Positions 8,448 to 17,457 of a stretch of DNA of 64,000 nucleotides are shown piece after piece. A program made the position numbers and the translations under genes. The notes beneath the pieces are model-generated. The model was not told the origin of the DNA. It saw only the letters and a list, made by a program, of their open reading frames with translations, and ran no database searches. The DNA is taken from positions 62,001 through 126,000 of the forward strand of contig CAWKLX010000008.1 in the NCBI GenBank assembly GCA_963850605.1. The letters are read 5' to 3'. Numbering within the stretch: position 1 is the stretch's first letter; each line of letters starts with the position of its first letter. The stretch comes from BOG-908 sp963850605. GTDB lineage: Bacteria > Pseudomonadota > Alphaproteobacteria > Acetobacterales > Acetobacteraceae.

Positions 8448-8927
8448 TTAAGCCGCCCCCACACGCTGCCGCGCACTCGCAAACCCACCCACCGGTGCCC
8501 GGTCCGGCGCAAAACCCGCCAGCCCAATCCGCGGCATGCCGGAATAAATCGCCTCCATCCCCCCGCGCAGCCGATACGTCTCGTGCCAGATGCCGCCATC
8601 CGCCGGATTGCGCGCGAAATCACCCCACCACGCCTTGTGCTGCGCCCCGCGCGTGAACGCCTCCAGACTGTCGAAATCACGCCAATACTGCCGAAAACCC
8701 GGATGCATGAACCCGAACCACATCCCCTCATGCCCCAACAACCCATCCGGCGGGGTCTTCCGAATCTCCCCCAGCCCGCGCCCGATGCGCAGCATGGCGC
8801 GCAATCCCTTCAGCCCCTTCGCCCGGTAGCCGAGATAGACCACCACCAGATCGGGGTAGCCGGACAAATCGACCGAATGACGCGGATAGCTCATCACACT
8901 CGCCCTCCCACAGGCACCGATGGACAC
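8448..8927 (-). CDS. DUF4188 (monooxygenase-like) protein
   Basis: A 159-residue protein matching the DUF4188 family, a dimeric alpha-beta barrel-like fold related to small haem-binding monooxygenases. Typical segments are PDLVVVYLGYRAKGLKGL, HEGMWFGFMHPGFRQYWRDF and GIWHETYRLRGG. The histidines in HKAWW and WHETY are candidates for cofactor binding. A second start at ATG 8894 would remove 11 residues and leave more room for a promoter. It is divergent from a TetR regulator 27 bases away and is probably its target. Function is otherwise unknown. Confidence 0.85.
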   Translation of the reverse strand: MSIGACGRASVMSYPRHSVDLSGYPDLVVVYLGYRAKGLKGLRAMLRIGRGLGEIRKTPPDGLLGHEGMWFGFMHPGFRQYWRDFDSLEAFTRGAQHKAWWGDFARNPADGGIWHETYRLRGGMEAIYSGMPRIGLAGFAPDRAPVGGFASARQRVGAA

Positions 8928-8937
8928 CGCCCGCCTG

Positions 8938-8978
8938 ATGCTTACACTGTAGATATGCCCGATGCGCTTACACTGTCA
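8938..8978. promoter_or_regulatory. Candidate TetR operator: direct repeat of GCTTACACTGT
   Basis: The 11-mer GCTTACACTGT occurs at 8940-8950 and again at 8966-8976, 26 bases apart. Its core, TTACACTGTAG in the first copy, is nearly self-complementary. The first copy lies between the divergent starts, the second inside the first codons of the TetR gene. This fits autoregulation plus control of the DUF4188 gene, but it is inferred. Confidence 0.45.
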
Positions 8979-9566
8979 ACATCCACGGGGAAAACCTACC
9001 ATCACGGCGACCTGCGCACCGCCCTGGTCGCCGCTACCCTGGACCTGCTGGCCGAGGCCGGCACCGACGCCGTCTCGCTCCGCGCCGTCGCCCGCCGCGC
9101 CGGCGTCTCCGCCATGGCCCCCTACCGCCACTACCCCGACAAGGAGTCGCTGCTCGCCGCGGCCGCCGCCCATGGTTTCGAAGGCCTGCGCGCCGCCCTG
9201 CGCCAAGCCGACACCACCGCCCCGCCCGGCCAGGCCCTTGTCGCCCAGGCCGTCGCCTATGTCCGCTACGCGCTGGACAACCCCGCCCTGTTCCGCCTGA
9301 TGTTCGGCCCCAGACACCTCGGCAAACACCCCAACCTCAGCACCGCCGGCGACTCCGCCTACACCGTGCTCGCCGACCGCGTCGCCGCCGACACCCCGGA
9401 CCGCACCGACCACAACGCCCGCGCCCTGGGCTGCTGGGCCCTGGTCCACGGCCTGGCCTTCCTCTTCCTCGACGGCCGCATCGACCACAGAACAAGCGCC
9501 CCCGCCGAGGAGGTCACCCGAGCCGTAGCATCGGCCCTGCTGCATCCCGGAATAGGCAGGCCGTGA
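8955..9566 (+). CDS. TetR-family transcriptional regulator
   Basis: A 203-residue repressor. The N-terminal helix-turn-helix reads HHGDLRTALVAATLDLLAEAG, then VARRAGVSAMAPYRHYPDKESL, followed by a ligand-binding domain with a TetR_C-like segment (ALGCWALVHGLAFLFLDG). The frame is open upstream, but the ATG at 8955 gives the normal TetR N-terminus length. The regulator is divergent from the DUF4188 gene. The next gene overlaps its stop by GTGA, so the two may be co-transcribed. A decayed copy of its C-terminus is found at 10966-11040. Confidence 0.92.
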   Translation: MPDALTLSTSTGKTYHHGDLRTALVAATLDLLAEAGTDAVSLRAVARRAGVSAMAPYRHYPDKESLLAAAAAHGFEGLRAALRQADTTAPPGQALVAQAVAYVRYALDNPALFRLMFGPRHLGKHPNLSTAGDSAYTVLADRVAADTPDRTDHNARALGCWALVHGLAFLFLDGRIDHRTSAPAEEVTRAVASALLHPGIGRP

Positions 9567-10453
9567 AACATTGCCTGGTGCCCCTCGCGGCATGTCTAAC
9601 GATATCGGCTTCCCCCGCGCCGGCTCCACAATGGGCCTTCCCCAGCCTCAGGGCCCCAAATACACGGTCCCCGGCTGCCGCCGACCGGGTGCGTCTGCCT
9701 GACTCCTCCGCCATATTCCACCAAACGGATTTCGACCGCCTTCAAGCTATCGACTGGTTCTCCAACGCGCACCCGCCCGGCCCAAACGCGGTGCAACACG
9801 CAGCAGGACCAGCTGACGCCAAAATTGTTGACCGCGAGGCAATGGGGACGCCTCGCGATGCGCCCACCCGTATCTCGGACAAACACCCGTCTCACATCGC
9901 AATGGGCACGCCGTTCCCCGTGCGGCTAGCGTTCCCGGAAAAGATTGTTGATGTGACAGCATCGGAACGCGACGATTTCGGTACAGCAACAGGCTTTTTC
10001 AGCCCGAAACTGCTTCGGTCCGATGATGGGCAGACCTATGCGATGATCACGCCCCTTTCATACGGCCACATTAAATTTCGCGTGATCGTCAGATACCGTG
10101 ATGATGTCAGGGCCGATCGTACCTTCTCGGCACAGGTCGCGCCGCCAGATCAGAGGCCGGCCGGGTTCTGGGCGGACTATCTGCTTCATTCGTTGGACGG
10201 ATTGAAGTATGAGCGAATCACCATGACGCAAGGCGGCATCCTTCAGCCTGAAGTCATGTTCGCCAGCACGCCTACGCAAAGGGTGATGTTACGTGGTGGC
10301 GTGACATTCCGGGTTCAAGATGAAGCGGCTAACCCCGCTGTTGCTGTCGACAGCAAAGGTATGTTGCATGGGCTGCATCCCGGAACCAGCACGGTTGACG
10401 TGACGCTGGGCAACTACACGACGTCAATCGACGTCCTCGTTTCCGCGAACTGA
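9563..10453 (+). CDS. Secreted protein with C-terminal bacterial Ig-like (Big2-like) segment
   Basis: A 296-residue protein of unknown function. The first 20 or so residues are a signal peptide (MKHCLVPLAACLTISASPAPA) starting at a GTG that overlaps the TetR stop. The middle holds no domain I recognise. The last 60 residues (VMLRGGVTFRVQDEAAN, then AVAVDSKGMLHGLHPGTSTVDVT) look like a Big2 fold, which occurs in surface or adhesion proteins. Base composition is more mixed than in the neighbours, and the gene marks the beginning of a decayed accessory stretch. Confidence 0.6.
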   Translation: MKHCLVPLAACLTISASPAPAPQWAFPSLRAPNTRSPAAADRVRLPDSSAIFHQTDFDRLQAIDWFSNAHPPGPNAVQHAAGPADAKIVDREAMGTPRDAPTRISDKHPSHIAMGTPFPVRLAFPEKIVDVTASERDDFGTATGFFSPKLLRSDDGQTYAMITPLSYGHIKFRVIVRYRDDVRADRTFSAQVAPPDQRPAGFWADYLLHSLDGLKYERITMTQGGILQPEVMFASTPTQRVMLRGGVTFRVQDEAANPAVAVDSKGMLHGLHPGTSTVDVTLGNYTTSIDVLVSAN

Positions 10454-10546
10454 TCCCCTTGTGACCGGCTGCCGTTTTGGTGGCTGGTCACATCACTTAT
10501 CACTGCGGCAGTTTTCGCGAAGATAGCACTGGCCGCCTCGAACGAT

Positions 10547-10984
10547 GTGAAAGTTCGGCCAGCGCATCGTCGAGGGCCCGACCGACACCGAGCGTTTAGA
10601 AAAGCGCGACCCCAACACACACACATCGCCTACGTGCCCGAAGGCGCCATCGCCAGCGGCCGCGCCATCGCCGAACACGGCGCCCAAGGCCCGCCCGCCT
10701 GTACAACCTGCCACGGCCAGGCACTCGTCGGCATCGCCGGTGCCTCCCCCAGTTTCTTGGCCCGCCAGCTCAAGAATTTCCGCGCCAAAACCCGGAACGA
10801 TTCTGGCGCCGCCCCCATGCAGGCAGTCGCCGGCCACCTGACTGACGCACAAATCATCGACGCCGCCGCCTATGTCGCCAGCCGCCGCCCCTGGACGGGC
10901 ATCGAGATGCGAAAGATAGAGGAAACGGCCCTACAGTCGCCAACGACTTCCCAACTCAAACCGGCCAATGCGCCCTCGCCCTAG
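10547..10984 (+). pseudogene. Cytochrome c fragment (C-terminal haem domain)
   Basis: The frame contains one class I cytochrome c domain: GRAIAEHGAQGPPACTTCHGQ with the CxxCH haem site, then a methionine ligand in APMQAVAGHLTDAQIIDAAAYVAS. It looks like the second half of a diheme c4/c553-type cytochrome. The first part of the frame (about 30 residues before EGAIASG) has no signal peptide and no first haem site, so the 5' end is missing. Without export the protein could not receive haem, so it is probably a remnant. Confidence 0.65.
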
Positions 10985-11040
10985 GCTGCTGGCCGATGGT
11001 GCACGGCCTTGCGATCCTCAGCGGCAAAATCGGCCATTGA
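10966..11040 (+). pseudogene. Remnant of a TetR C-terminus
   Basis: Twenty-four codons ending in TGA read ALALGCWPMVHGLAILSGKI, closely matching ALGCWALVHGLAFLFLDGRI of the TetR gene at 8955-9566. There is no start, no DNA-binding domain and no frame continuity with the cytochrome fragment it overlaps. It is a leftover of a second, related regulator or of a duplication. The next 282 bases up to 11322 hold nothing I can identify. Confidence 0.6.
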
Positions 11041-11322
11041 CGAGCGTCCCGCGGACGAGCTGTCCTTCCAGCTTCAACACCCGAACGGTAAACATACTTC
11101 ACGTCCGGGTTTGGCCGGAAGGTGTCCGTCCGCTTTCGGGTGGCACGCCAGCAAAGGACGTTCGCCAAGGTCAGATGTGTCGGCCGTCATCTCACCGGCG
11201 GATTGGCGGGTTGGATAGCCAGCAGCCGTAACCGCATGCGCTTCTGTTTTGCCAACCAGAGCGTGCCCTGGTAGCGATCTCCCGCAAACCCGTTGAAGCT
11301 GGTCCCCTAGGAGTGTGCGTGT

Positions 11323-12378
11323 ATGCCGTCTGACCATCCAGAATTGGAGCAAGTTGCAGCCGACCTGAAACAAGGGAAGACGGCGACACCAGTTACTATA
11401 AGAACCTTCTTGTCCTGGTTTGATGCACAGCGGCGCACGCCGGGAAACGTCGATTATATCAATCGTCAGATGAGCATGGCCGGGCTTCGTACAGTTCCGA
11501 ACTATTTGAATATCTGGGTTGATACGCCCATCACATTCGAACTAATAGCGGAGCATCCGGCGGAATCAGATAATCACGACAACGCTGATTGTCGGTTGAC
11601 GACACCTGTGCAGGAAGTCGTAGAAGACAGCGCCTCGGCGGGCGATCCCTCCTTTAAGATCGGCAAAATCGCCTCCGCAAACAATCCGCCTGTAAGCGTC
11701 AAGCCCAATGCAACTTTGGAAGAGGCGGTTACGCTTATGTTGGCTCGCAACTTCTCTCAAATCCCTGTTATGACCACTGATCGGGAGGTAAAGGGTGTCG
11801 TGAGTTGGACATCAATTGGCGCCCGACTAGCAACAAAAACCGCTGGCCCTGATGTGCAAACATATATGGATGATCATCAAGAAATTGTAATTTCCGCTTC
11901 ATTATTCTCTGGGATAAGGATTATTGTAGAACATAACTACGTGCTTGTAAGGTCTCCTGACCGGAAAATATCCGGAATCGTAACTGCAACTGACATAGCT
12001 CTTGAATTTGAAGACATTAGCACGCCGTTCCTCTTGTTGGCTGAGATCGAAAACAACCTCCGTTCTCTGATAGGTAAAAAGCTGACAATCTCAGACATAA
12101 AAACGGCTTGCGGCGAGGAACACTTGCCCAAAGAGTTTTCCGCGATTTCGGAGCTGTCGTTCGGACATTATGTTCGAATATTGGGACATGTCGACAATTG
12201 GGCCAAACTCGGCTTGTATCTTGACAGGGCAGCATTCTGCTCTGAGCTGGCAAAGATCAATACGATCCGCAATGACGTGATGCACTTCGATCCAGATCCG
12301 CTCTCCGAGCACGACCTATCGCAGCTTCGAAATGTTGCTAAAATGTTTGACCTACTTCGGGGGCTCGGGGCTTTCTGA
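11323..12378 (+). CDS. CBS-pair protein with C-terminal HEPN-like domain
   Basis: A 351-residue protein with three parts. Residues 1-80 form a helical N-terminal module of unknown role (TIRTFLSWFDAQRRTPGNV). Residues about 112-232 form a CBS pair (ISQ-type motifs NFSQIPVMTTDREVKGVVSW and RKISGIVTATDIALEF), which usually binds adenine nucleotides. Residues about 235-351 are helical and include RNDVMHF at 316-322, matching the Rx4H motif of HEPN RNases. The gene is much richer in A+T than its neighbours (line 11881-11940 has 19 G+C of 60) and lies among gene fragments, so it is probably acquired. A nucleotide-sensing toxin or defence RNase is an inference. The start is ATG after a GTGCGTGT stretch without a strong ribosome site. 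Confidence 0.72.
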   Translation: MPSDHPELEQVAADLKQGKTATPVTIRTFLSWFDAQRRTPGNVDYINRQMSMAGLRTVPNYLNIWVDTPITFELIAEHPAESDNHDNADCRLTTPVQEVVEDSASAGDPSFKIGKIASANNPPVSVKPNATLEEAVTLMLARNFSQIPVMTTDREVKGVVSWTSIGARLATKTAGPDVQTYMDDHQEIVISASLFSGIRIIVEHNYVLVRSPDRKISGIVTATDIALEFEDISTPFLLLAEIENNLRSLIGKKLTISDIKTACGEEHLPKEFSAISELSFGHYVRILGHVDNWAKLGLYLDRAAFCSELAKINTIRNDVMHFDPDPLSEHDLSQLRNVAKMFDLLRGLGAF

Positions 12379-12703
12379 GCCGAGTATCAAGCTGCGTATT
12401 GCGATATAGTTTACCGCAGCTATTGCAGCAAGTCTGCCGCCCTCAATGGCGACTTTCGTTCTCACTACGAAGCCAGATAGGACGACAAAGACAAGGGATT
12501 TGCCTTGAGGTCGGCCAGGGACGTCCGCTTACCGCTCCGCTCTACCGAAAGCAGACCGACCGCTCTCCACCCATGTCCGTCTATCCAGAATCAGGTCCCC
12601 AAGTCCGCTTTCGGGAAGCTAGCCGAAGTGCCCGACCGGCCGGGTTCGGCGCGTAGCTGCCGCTCTCTGCTGACGAGTAGCTGCTTGCAGCTGATTGCGG
12701 AGC
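12379..12703. other. Non-coding, decayed stretch
   Basis: No reading frame here has recognisable protein features on either strand. The sequence is of mixed composition and sits between the CBS-HEPN gene and the truncated amidase copy. It is probably remnant DNA. Confidence 0.5.
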
Positions 12704-12926
12704 GAACAACCCCGCATCCGCCACAACCGGCTTCAACCCCGGCTCGGCCGCAAACCCGAGCGCCTGCTCAAACGCATACCCATACGCCAACACCCGCGCA
12801 TCCGACCAAGCCGGCCCCACAATAGAAAGCCCAACAGGCAACCCAAAAACCAACCCCATCGGCACCGACAGATGCGGATACCCCGCCACCGCCGGCAAAG
12901 TCGGCGTCTGCCCGCTGGCATGGTCG
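12704..12926 (-). pseudogene. Duplicated amidase C-terminus, truncated
   Basis: This 223-base block aligns without gaps to 13823-14045, the end of the amidase gene, at a constant offset of 1,119 bases and with only scattered mismatches. On the minus strand it encodes LPAVAGYPHLSVPMGLVFG and AWSDARVLAYGYAFEQALGF. The catalytic part is absent, and the reading frame runs into unrelated sequence after GLFAPQ. The homology stops abruptly at both ends, so this is a partial duplication and not a full paralogue. Confidence 0.85.
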
Positions 12927-13030
12927 TTATTGGCGTCGCCGCACGATTTTTGTCCAAAACTGCACGCGAAGCCGGCGATAAGGCTGTATGAAGATGAACC
13001 GTGTGGCTCTGGGTTTCAGCGAGGCGGCAT

Positions 13031-13532
13031 GTGAACAAGGTGTTGGTCGGACTGCTGGTGCTGCTCGCTGCAAATGCGGCTTGTTTGGCTCAAAATAGGC
13101 CATCTAGCGTGCTTCATCATCGCCAGGCATCCGGCCAGCATGCGGCCCCACGTGTCTCTCAACGGCAGACAAATCGCAAGCCCGAACCATCAGGTGCAAT
13201 ACCGGTCGAAAAATGGTTCTCTCTCGTCCCTCTTCGGAGATTGCCTGCTCTGTCTTGAGGGGCCAGAAATCGACACCAAACAGACGAATGGCGGAACTGA
13301 AGAGATCACGGTCTACGGCCGTAGCCACAAACGGGATGATGATTGGCGCATGGATTTCGCAGCCAAGGTGCCGCAATACGAGGCATCTAACTCAGACGCT
13401 GCACAGCCAATGGTGCCTTACCCAACCTACACAAGTCGCGATCAGCAACGAATGATGTCCGAAAAGACGAACGCACTTGGCCTGTGTGGCGCTCTCGGGG
13501 GCTACGTTCAATGTCCTAACCTACCGCCCTAG
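13031..13532 (+). pseudogene. Small secreted protein, frame-broken
   Basis: A GTG start at 13031 opens a signal peptide (MNKVLVGLLVLLAANAACLA). The frame ends at 13258, but a second frame continues with a credible mature protein: EEITVYGRSHKRDDDWRMDF, then VPYPTYTSRDQQR and a C-terminal ALGLCGALGGYVQC, ending at 13532. The EITVYG segment resembles a short motif seen after signal peptides of secreted proteins in this group. The joining point, between about 13190 and 13260, cannot be fixed, so it may be a real pseudogene or a sequence error. The following 228 bases hold no convincing gene. Confidence 0.4.
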
Positions 13533-13760
13533 CGGTCCTTCAACGGAAAGCATCTTCTTTCGCAAACGGTCGTTTGTGCATGGCAAGCGGGTGGACGGCA
13601 GAATTAAAAAAACTTTTCCTTTCATAACGGCAAGACGCCTGCGCGTGCCACCCAAACCACCGCCGCCCACCATCTACGAGCGCGTGGTGCAAGCCGCCAT
13701 CCAGCAAGGCATGCCGCCCCCGCTCATCCGCCGCTAGCAACCGTAGCCGCGATTGCCAAT

Positions 13761-13810
13761 CAGAAGAAAAGAACCTTCTTTCTTGAAAGAAAGAAGCAAA
13801 GAACTTTTGC
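13761..13810 (-). repeat. Dispersed palindromic 3'-end element, copy B
   Basis: The hairpin CTTCTTTCTTGAAAGAAAGAAG (13775-13796) is followed by GCAAAGAACTTTTGC (13796-13810), which abuts the TAA stop of the amidase. In minus orientation the order is stop, palindrome, hairpin, as in copies A and C. Confidence 0.75.
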
Positions 13811-15376
13811 TTATTTAGGCAAGAACAGCCCGGCATCCGCGACAACCGGCTTCAACCCCGGCTGCGCCGCAAACCCCAGCTTCTGCTCAAACGCATACCC
13901 ATACGCCAACACCCGCGCATCCGACCAAGCCGGCCCCACAATGGATAAGCCCACCGGCAACCCAAAAACCAACCCCATCGGCACCGACAAATGCGGATAC
14001 CCCGCCACCGCCGGCAAAGTCGGCGTCTGCCCGCTGGCATGGTCGCCATTCACCGTGTCCACCGTCCAAGCCGGCCCCGCCGTCGGCGCCACCAACGCAT
14101 CCAGATGGTCCGCCGCCAACATCCGATCGATGCCCTCCGCCCCCGCCAGCCGCAGCGACGTCGCCCGCGCCGCCACATACGCCGGATCGCTCAATCCCGC
14201 CGTCGCCTCCGCCTTCTCGAACAGCTCCTGGCCGAACAACCCAAGCTCCCGATCCGCATGCGCCTTGTTGAACGCAATCAAATCCCCCAGCGTGCGAGAC
14301 TTCACCGCCGCCGGCGTCCCCGCCAGATACACCGCCAGATCCGCCTTCAACTCCGTCAGCAGAACAATCTGTTCCGCATCCCCGATCGCGTCCGACCCAG
14401 GCAGCTTCGGTATTTCCACCAGCGTAGCCCCAGCCCCCCGCAACACATCCAACGCATGGGCAAAAACCTCGTCCGTCTCCGGATGAAACCCCGCCTCGAA
14501 CCGCATGATTCCTAAACGTTTGCCGCGCAGCGCCCCCGCATCCAGCCCCGCGGCGTAATCGGCGCGGTGCGCATCGGCATCCTTCGTCGCCGGATCGGCC
14601 GGGTCGCTCCCCGCCATCACCGTCAACATCAACGCCACATCCCGCACGCTGCGCGCCATCGGCCCCGCCGTATCCTGGCTATGCGCCAGCGGCACGATCC
14701 CGTGCCGAGACACCAGCCCCAGCGTCGGCTTCAACCCCACAATCCCATTGACCGAAGCAGGGCACGTCACCGACCCATCCGTCTCCGTCCCCACAGCCCC
14801 AGGCGCCAGCCCCGCCGCCACCGCCACGCCGCTGCCCGAGCTCGATCCGCACGCGGACCGGTTCGGCGACCACGGATTCTTCGTCAACCCCCCAACCCCG
14901 CTCCACCCGCTCACCGAACGGGACCCGCGCATGTTCGCCCATTCCGAAAGATTGGTTTTCCCCAGGATGACCACCCCCGCCGCCCGCAACCGCGCCACCA
15001 GCGGCGCATCCCGATGTGAAACATTCTCCGCCAGCGCCAGCGATCCCGCCGTCGTCGGCATCGGATCGGCACTCTCGATATTGTCTTTCAACAGGATCGG
15101 CACGCCGTACAACGGCCCGCGCGCCGCCGCCCCGCGCTGCGCATCACGCGCCCGCGCATCCTCCAGCGCGCGCGGATTGACCGCCAGCACCGCTTGCAGC
15201 GCCGGCCCATGGCGATCCACCGCCTCGATCCGCGCCAGATACCCCTGCACCAGCTGCTCGGAACTGGTCCGGCCCGAGGTCAGCGCATCGTGCAGCTCGG
15301 CAATTCCGGGCGCCGGCGCGCTCATCGCCGGCCCCCACAGCAGCACGCACGCGCCGGCCAGAATCGCATATCGCAT
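13811..15376 (-). CDS. Secreted amidase (GatA/amidase-signature family)
   Basis: An amidase-signature hydrolase of 521 residues. The Ser-cisSer-Lys triad is visible: lysine in ILLKDNIES, the serine-rich loop CGSSSGSGVAVAAG and the nucleophile region TETDGSVTCPAS. The start is set at ATG 15376, because GGAGG lies just upstream and a signal peptide follows (MRYAILAGACVLLWGPAMSA). A longer frame upstream is not needed. The protein is therefore periplasmic and is not the GatA subunit of the tRNA amidotransferase. The C-terminal 74 codons are duplicated at 12704-12926. The physiological amide is unknown. Confidence 0.9.
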   Translation of the reverse strand: MRYAILAGACVLLWGPAMSAPAPGIAELHDALTSGRTSSEQLVQGYLARIEAVDRHGPALQAVLAVNPRALEDARARDAQRGAAARGPLYGVPILLKDNIESADPMPTTAGSLALAENVSHRDAPLVARLRAAGVVILGKTNLSEWANMRGSRSVSGWSGVGGLTKNPWSPNRSACGSSSGSGVAVAAGLAPGAVGTETDGSVTCPASVNGIVGLKPTLGLVSRHGIVPLAHSQDTAGPMARSVRDVALMLTVMAGSDPADPATKDADAHRADYAAGLDAGALRGKRLGIMRFEAGFHPETDEVFAHALDVLRGAGATLVEIPKLPGSDAIGDAEQIVLLTELKADLAVYLAGTPAAVKSRTLGDLIAFNKAHADRELGLFGQELFEKAEATAGLSDPAYVAARATSLRLAGAEGIDRMLAADHLDALVAPTAGPAWTVDTVNGDHASGQTPTLPAVAGYPHLSVPMGLVFGLPVGLSIVGPAWSDARVLAYGYAFEQKLGFAAQPGLKPVVADAGLFLPK

Positions 15377-15395
15377 TCGCAAAAACCCCTCCATC

Positions 15396-17363
15396 TCACG
15401 CTTGAACGCTCGCCAGCACATCCCGAAAATGCCGCCACGGCTCGGGCGCATCCTGTGGCAAAGGGCGCGCCAGGAAAGCCGCGGTGTTCTGCCGCAACCG
15501 CGCCGCGAAGCCGGCCTTGGCCGCACCATCCGCCTCGGCCACCTCGGGCAACGCCCGCAACCCGCTCAGCACCGCCGCCTGCCCCCGCGCGCACGACAGA
15601 ATGCGCCGGTCCTCCACCAGATGCTCCGGCCGGCCCAGTTGCAGAAACGACGTGGCGACCAGCGACAGGAACTCGTCGCGCCGCGAATCCTGCCCGCCCT
15701 CCGGCCAGTCGGCGCGCCCGCGCGACCATTTCCACAACGCCTCGTCCGCAGTGCGCAGGAAATAATGATTGATCCACGCCTGCTCCGCCCCGGGATGCTC
15801 GGCGAACGCCGCGGTAATGCCCTGCATGCCCGGATGATGGTGCGCCCGCCCATCCTGCGTGCGATACACGAACGGCCGCCCCATCGTCGCGCGCGGAAAA
15901 TGCGGCTGCGAATCCCAGAACAACCGTGTCCGGAACAGCGTCTTCACATGCGCGTTCACGCTCCGCTCCCGCCGCGTGAACCGCGCCAGCGTGGACTCGT
16001 CGGACCACGCCTCGTGCGGCTGTGCCGCGAAAAACAACCAGCACAGCGCGATGGCGTCGCAGCTCTGGCACTCTTGCAAGCCGATCAGGTCGGCCACACC
16101 GCCGAACAGCGACGTATCGAAGCCCACGTACTCGTCCAGATCGATCACCGCCGTCCAACGGTAATCCAGTATCTGCGGCAGCATCGTCAGCGCATGCGCA
16201 TACGCCTTCGTCTGCGGCCCCATCTCCGGCCCGCGCGCATTATCGACCAGCGTGACCACCCCATGCCGCGCCAACGCCGCCAGCAGCGGCCCCGACTCAT
16301 CCTGATTGTCGTTGGTATACAGAAAAACATGCTCGAACCCGATCGACAGATGATACGATATCCAATCGAGCAGATACGGCGCCTCGTTGCGCGCCGTCGC
16401 CAGCACGCACGCGACCCGGCGCGGCAATATCTGCCGCCGCGCGAGCGCGGTCAGCGCCAGCCCCGCCGGCACACTGCCCCGCTCCAGCAGCAGCAGCGCC
16501 GCCTCATCCCCCGCCGGCGAAACGGTGCTATGCCCCGGCACGCCCGGCCGTCCGTCCTTCTCCCAAGCCGCCAGCGCCGGCAGATGGTCGGCCAGCCACA
16601 CATCTCCCGGCATCGCTCTCTGCCACGCCGTGCGCTGGGCGGGCTGGTCCAGCAGCATGCGCGCCAGCGCCTCCAGCTCCTCCTCCGGCAACAGGCGCAG
16701 CAGCGCCGCCGCCAGCTCCGGCCGCAGCGTCTCCCGGCGCAGCGCGTCCGACAGCGGCGCCGCCCGCAACCCCGAGGCCAGCACCGCCCCCAACTCGCCC
16801 GCCGCCGCCCGCACCCAGGCCGAAACATGCGCGTCGGGCACCGCTACCAGCGTGAAGGCGGCATCCATCGTGTCGCCCCCGCCTTCGAACCGCAGCCGCA
16901 TCGAAGGCGCGGGCTCGGCCGCCAGGAAGGCGCTGCCGCAAACCGGATATTTCAATCGTACCGTCTGCGGTTCGGTCGTCTGCAACAGCCGCGCGGCGCT
17001 CGCCGGCGCCCGCCGCGGGTCCGGCGGCACGGCGAACGGCCGGCCATCGGGCGCCAGCAAAACCCCCGCATTGGCCAGCGTCTCCGGCCGCAGCACCAGC
17101 AGCGCATGCGCCGGGTCCAGCGTCGGGCTGCCCAGCGCCACCGGCCCGGCCACCTCCACCCAAAACCCCCGCGCCGTGCGCAGGTAGAAGATGCCGACCG
17201 GAACGGGTGCCACGCCAGGCACCGCGGCCCGCGCGGCCGGCGCGGGCAACTCCTCCTGCACCACCGGCGGCGAGGCACGCCGCCCAAACAGCCGCGACAA
17301 CAGCCCAGTCAACGTAACAAGCCGCGCGCCGGCGATGCACTCATGCAAACACGCTACAAGCAC
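15396..17363 (-). CDS. Glycosyltransferase (GT2/GT92-like) with long N-terminal extension
   Basis: The last 320 residues are a glycosyltransferase A-fold domain of the kind that ends glycan chains (VACVLATARNEAPYLLDWIS, then HVFLYTNDNQDES, the DxD site AVIDLDEYVGF and the late HHHPGMQG). The preceding 340 residues are of unknown function and contain a Leu/Arg-rich helical region. The start is uncertain: GTG 17363 has GGGGAG just upstream, while TTG 17312 is a shorter alternative. It ends 19 bases before the amidase start on the same strand and may be co-transcribed. It is divergent from mazG, with 94 bases between starts. Confidence 0.8.
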   Translation of the reverse strand: MLVACLHECIAGARLVTLTGLLSRLFGRRASPPVVQEELPAPAARAAVPGVAPVPVGIFYLRTARGFWVEVAGPVALGSPTLDPAHALLVLRPETLANAGVLLAPDGRPFAVPPDPRRAPASAARLLQTTEPQTVRLKYPVCGSAFLAAEPAPSMRLRFEGGGDTMDAAFTLVAVPDAHVSAWVRAAAGELGAVLASGLRAAPLSDALRRETLRPELAAALLRLLPEEELEALARMLLDQPAQRTAWQRAMPGDVWLADHLPALAAWEKDGRPGVPGHSTVSPAGDEAALLLLERGSVPAGLALTALARRQILPRRVACVLATARNEAPYLLDWISYHLSIGFEHVFLYTNDNQDESGPLLAALARHGVVTLVDNARGPEMGPQTKAYAHALTMLPQILDYRWTAVIDLDEYVGFDTSLFGGVADLIGLQECQSCDAIALCWLFFAAQPHEAWSDESTLARFTRRERSVNAHVKTLFRTRLFWDSQPHFPRATMGRPFVYRTQDGRAHHHPGMQGITAAFAEHPGAEQAWINHYFLRTADEALWKWSRGRADWPEGGQDSRRDEFLSLVATSFLQLGRPEHLVEDRRILSCARGQAAVLSGLRALPEVAEADGAAKAGFAARLRQNTAAFLARPLPQDAPEPWRHFRDVLASVQA

Positions 17364-17457
17364 CACGCTCCCCGGTCGAGGCACCGGCGCCGCCGCCCGC
17401 TTGCCCACCCGAAGGCGCCGGTCCAAGTGACCGCGACCGCCGTGAAGGACCCCGCCA

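Noticed and set aside
13533..13737. C-terminal peptide rich in proline (RVPPKPPPPTIYERVVQ)
   Set aside because: It may be the tail of a broken gene, but no frame, start or family supports it.
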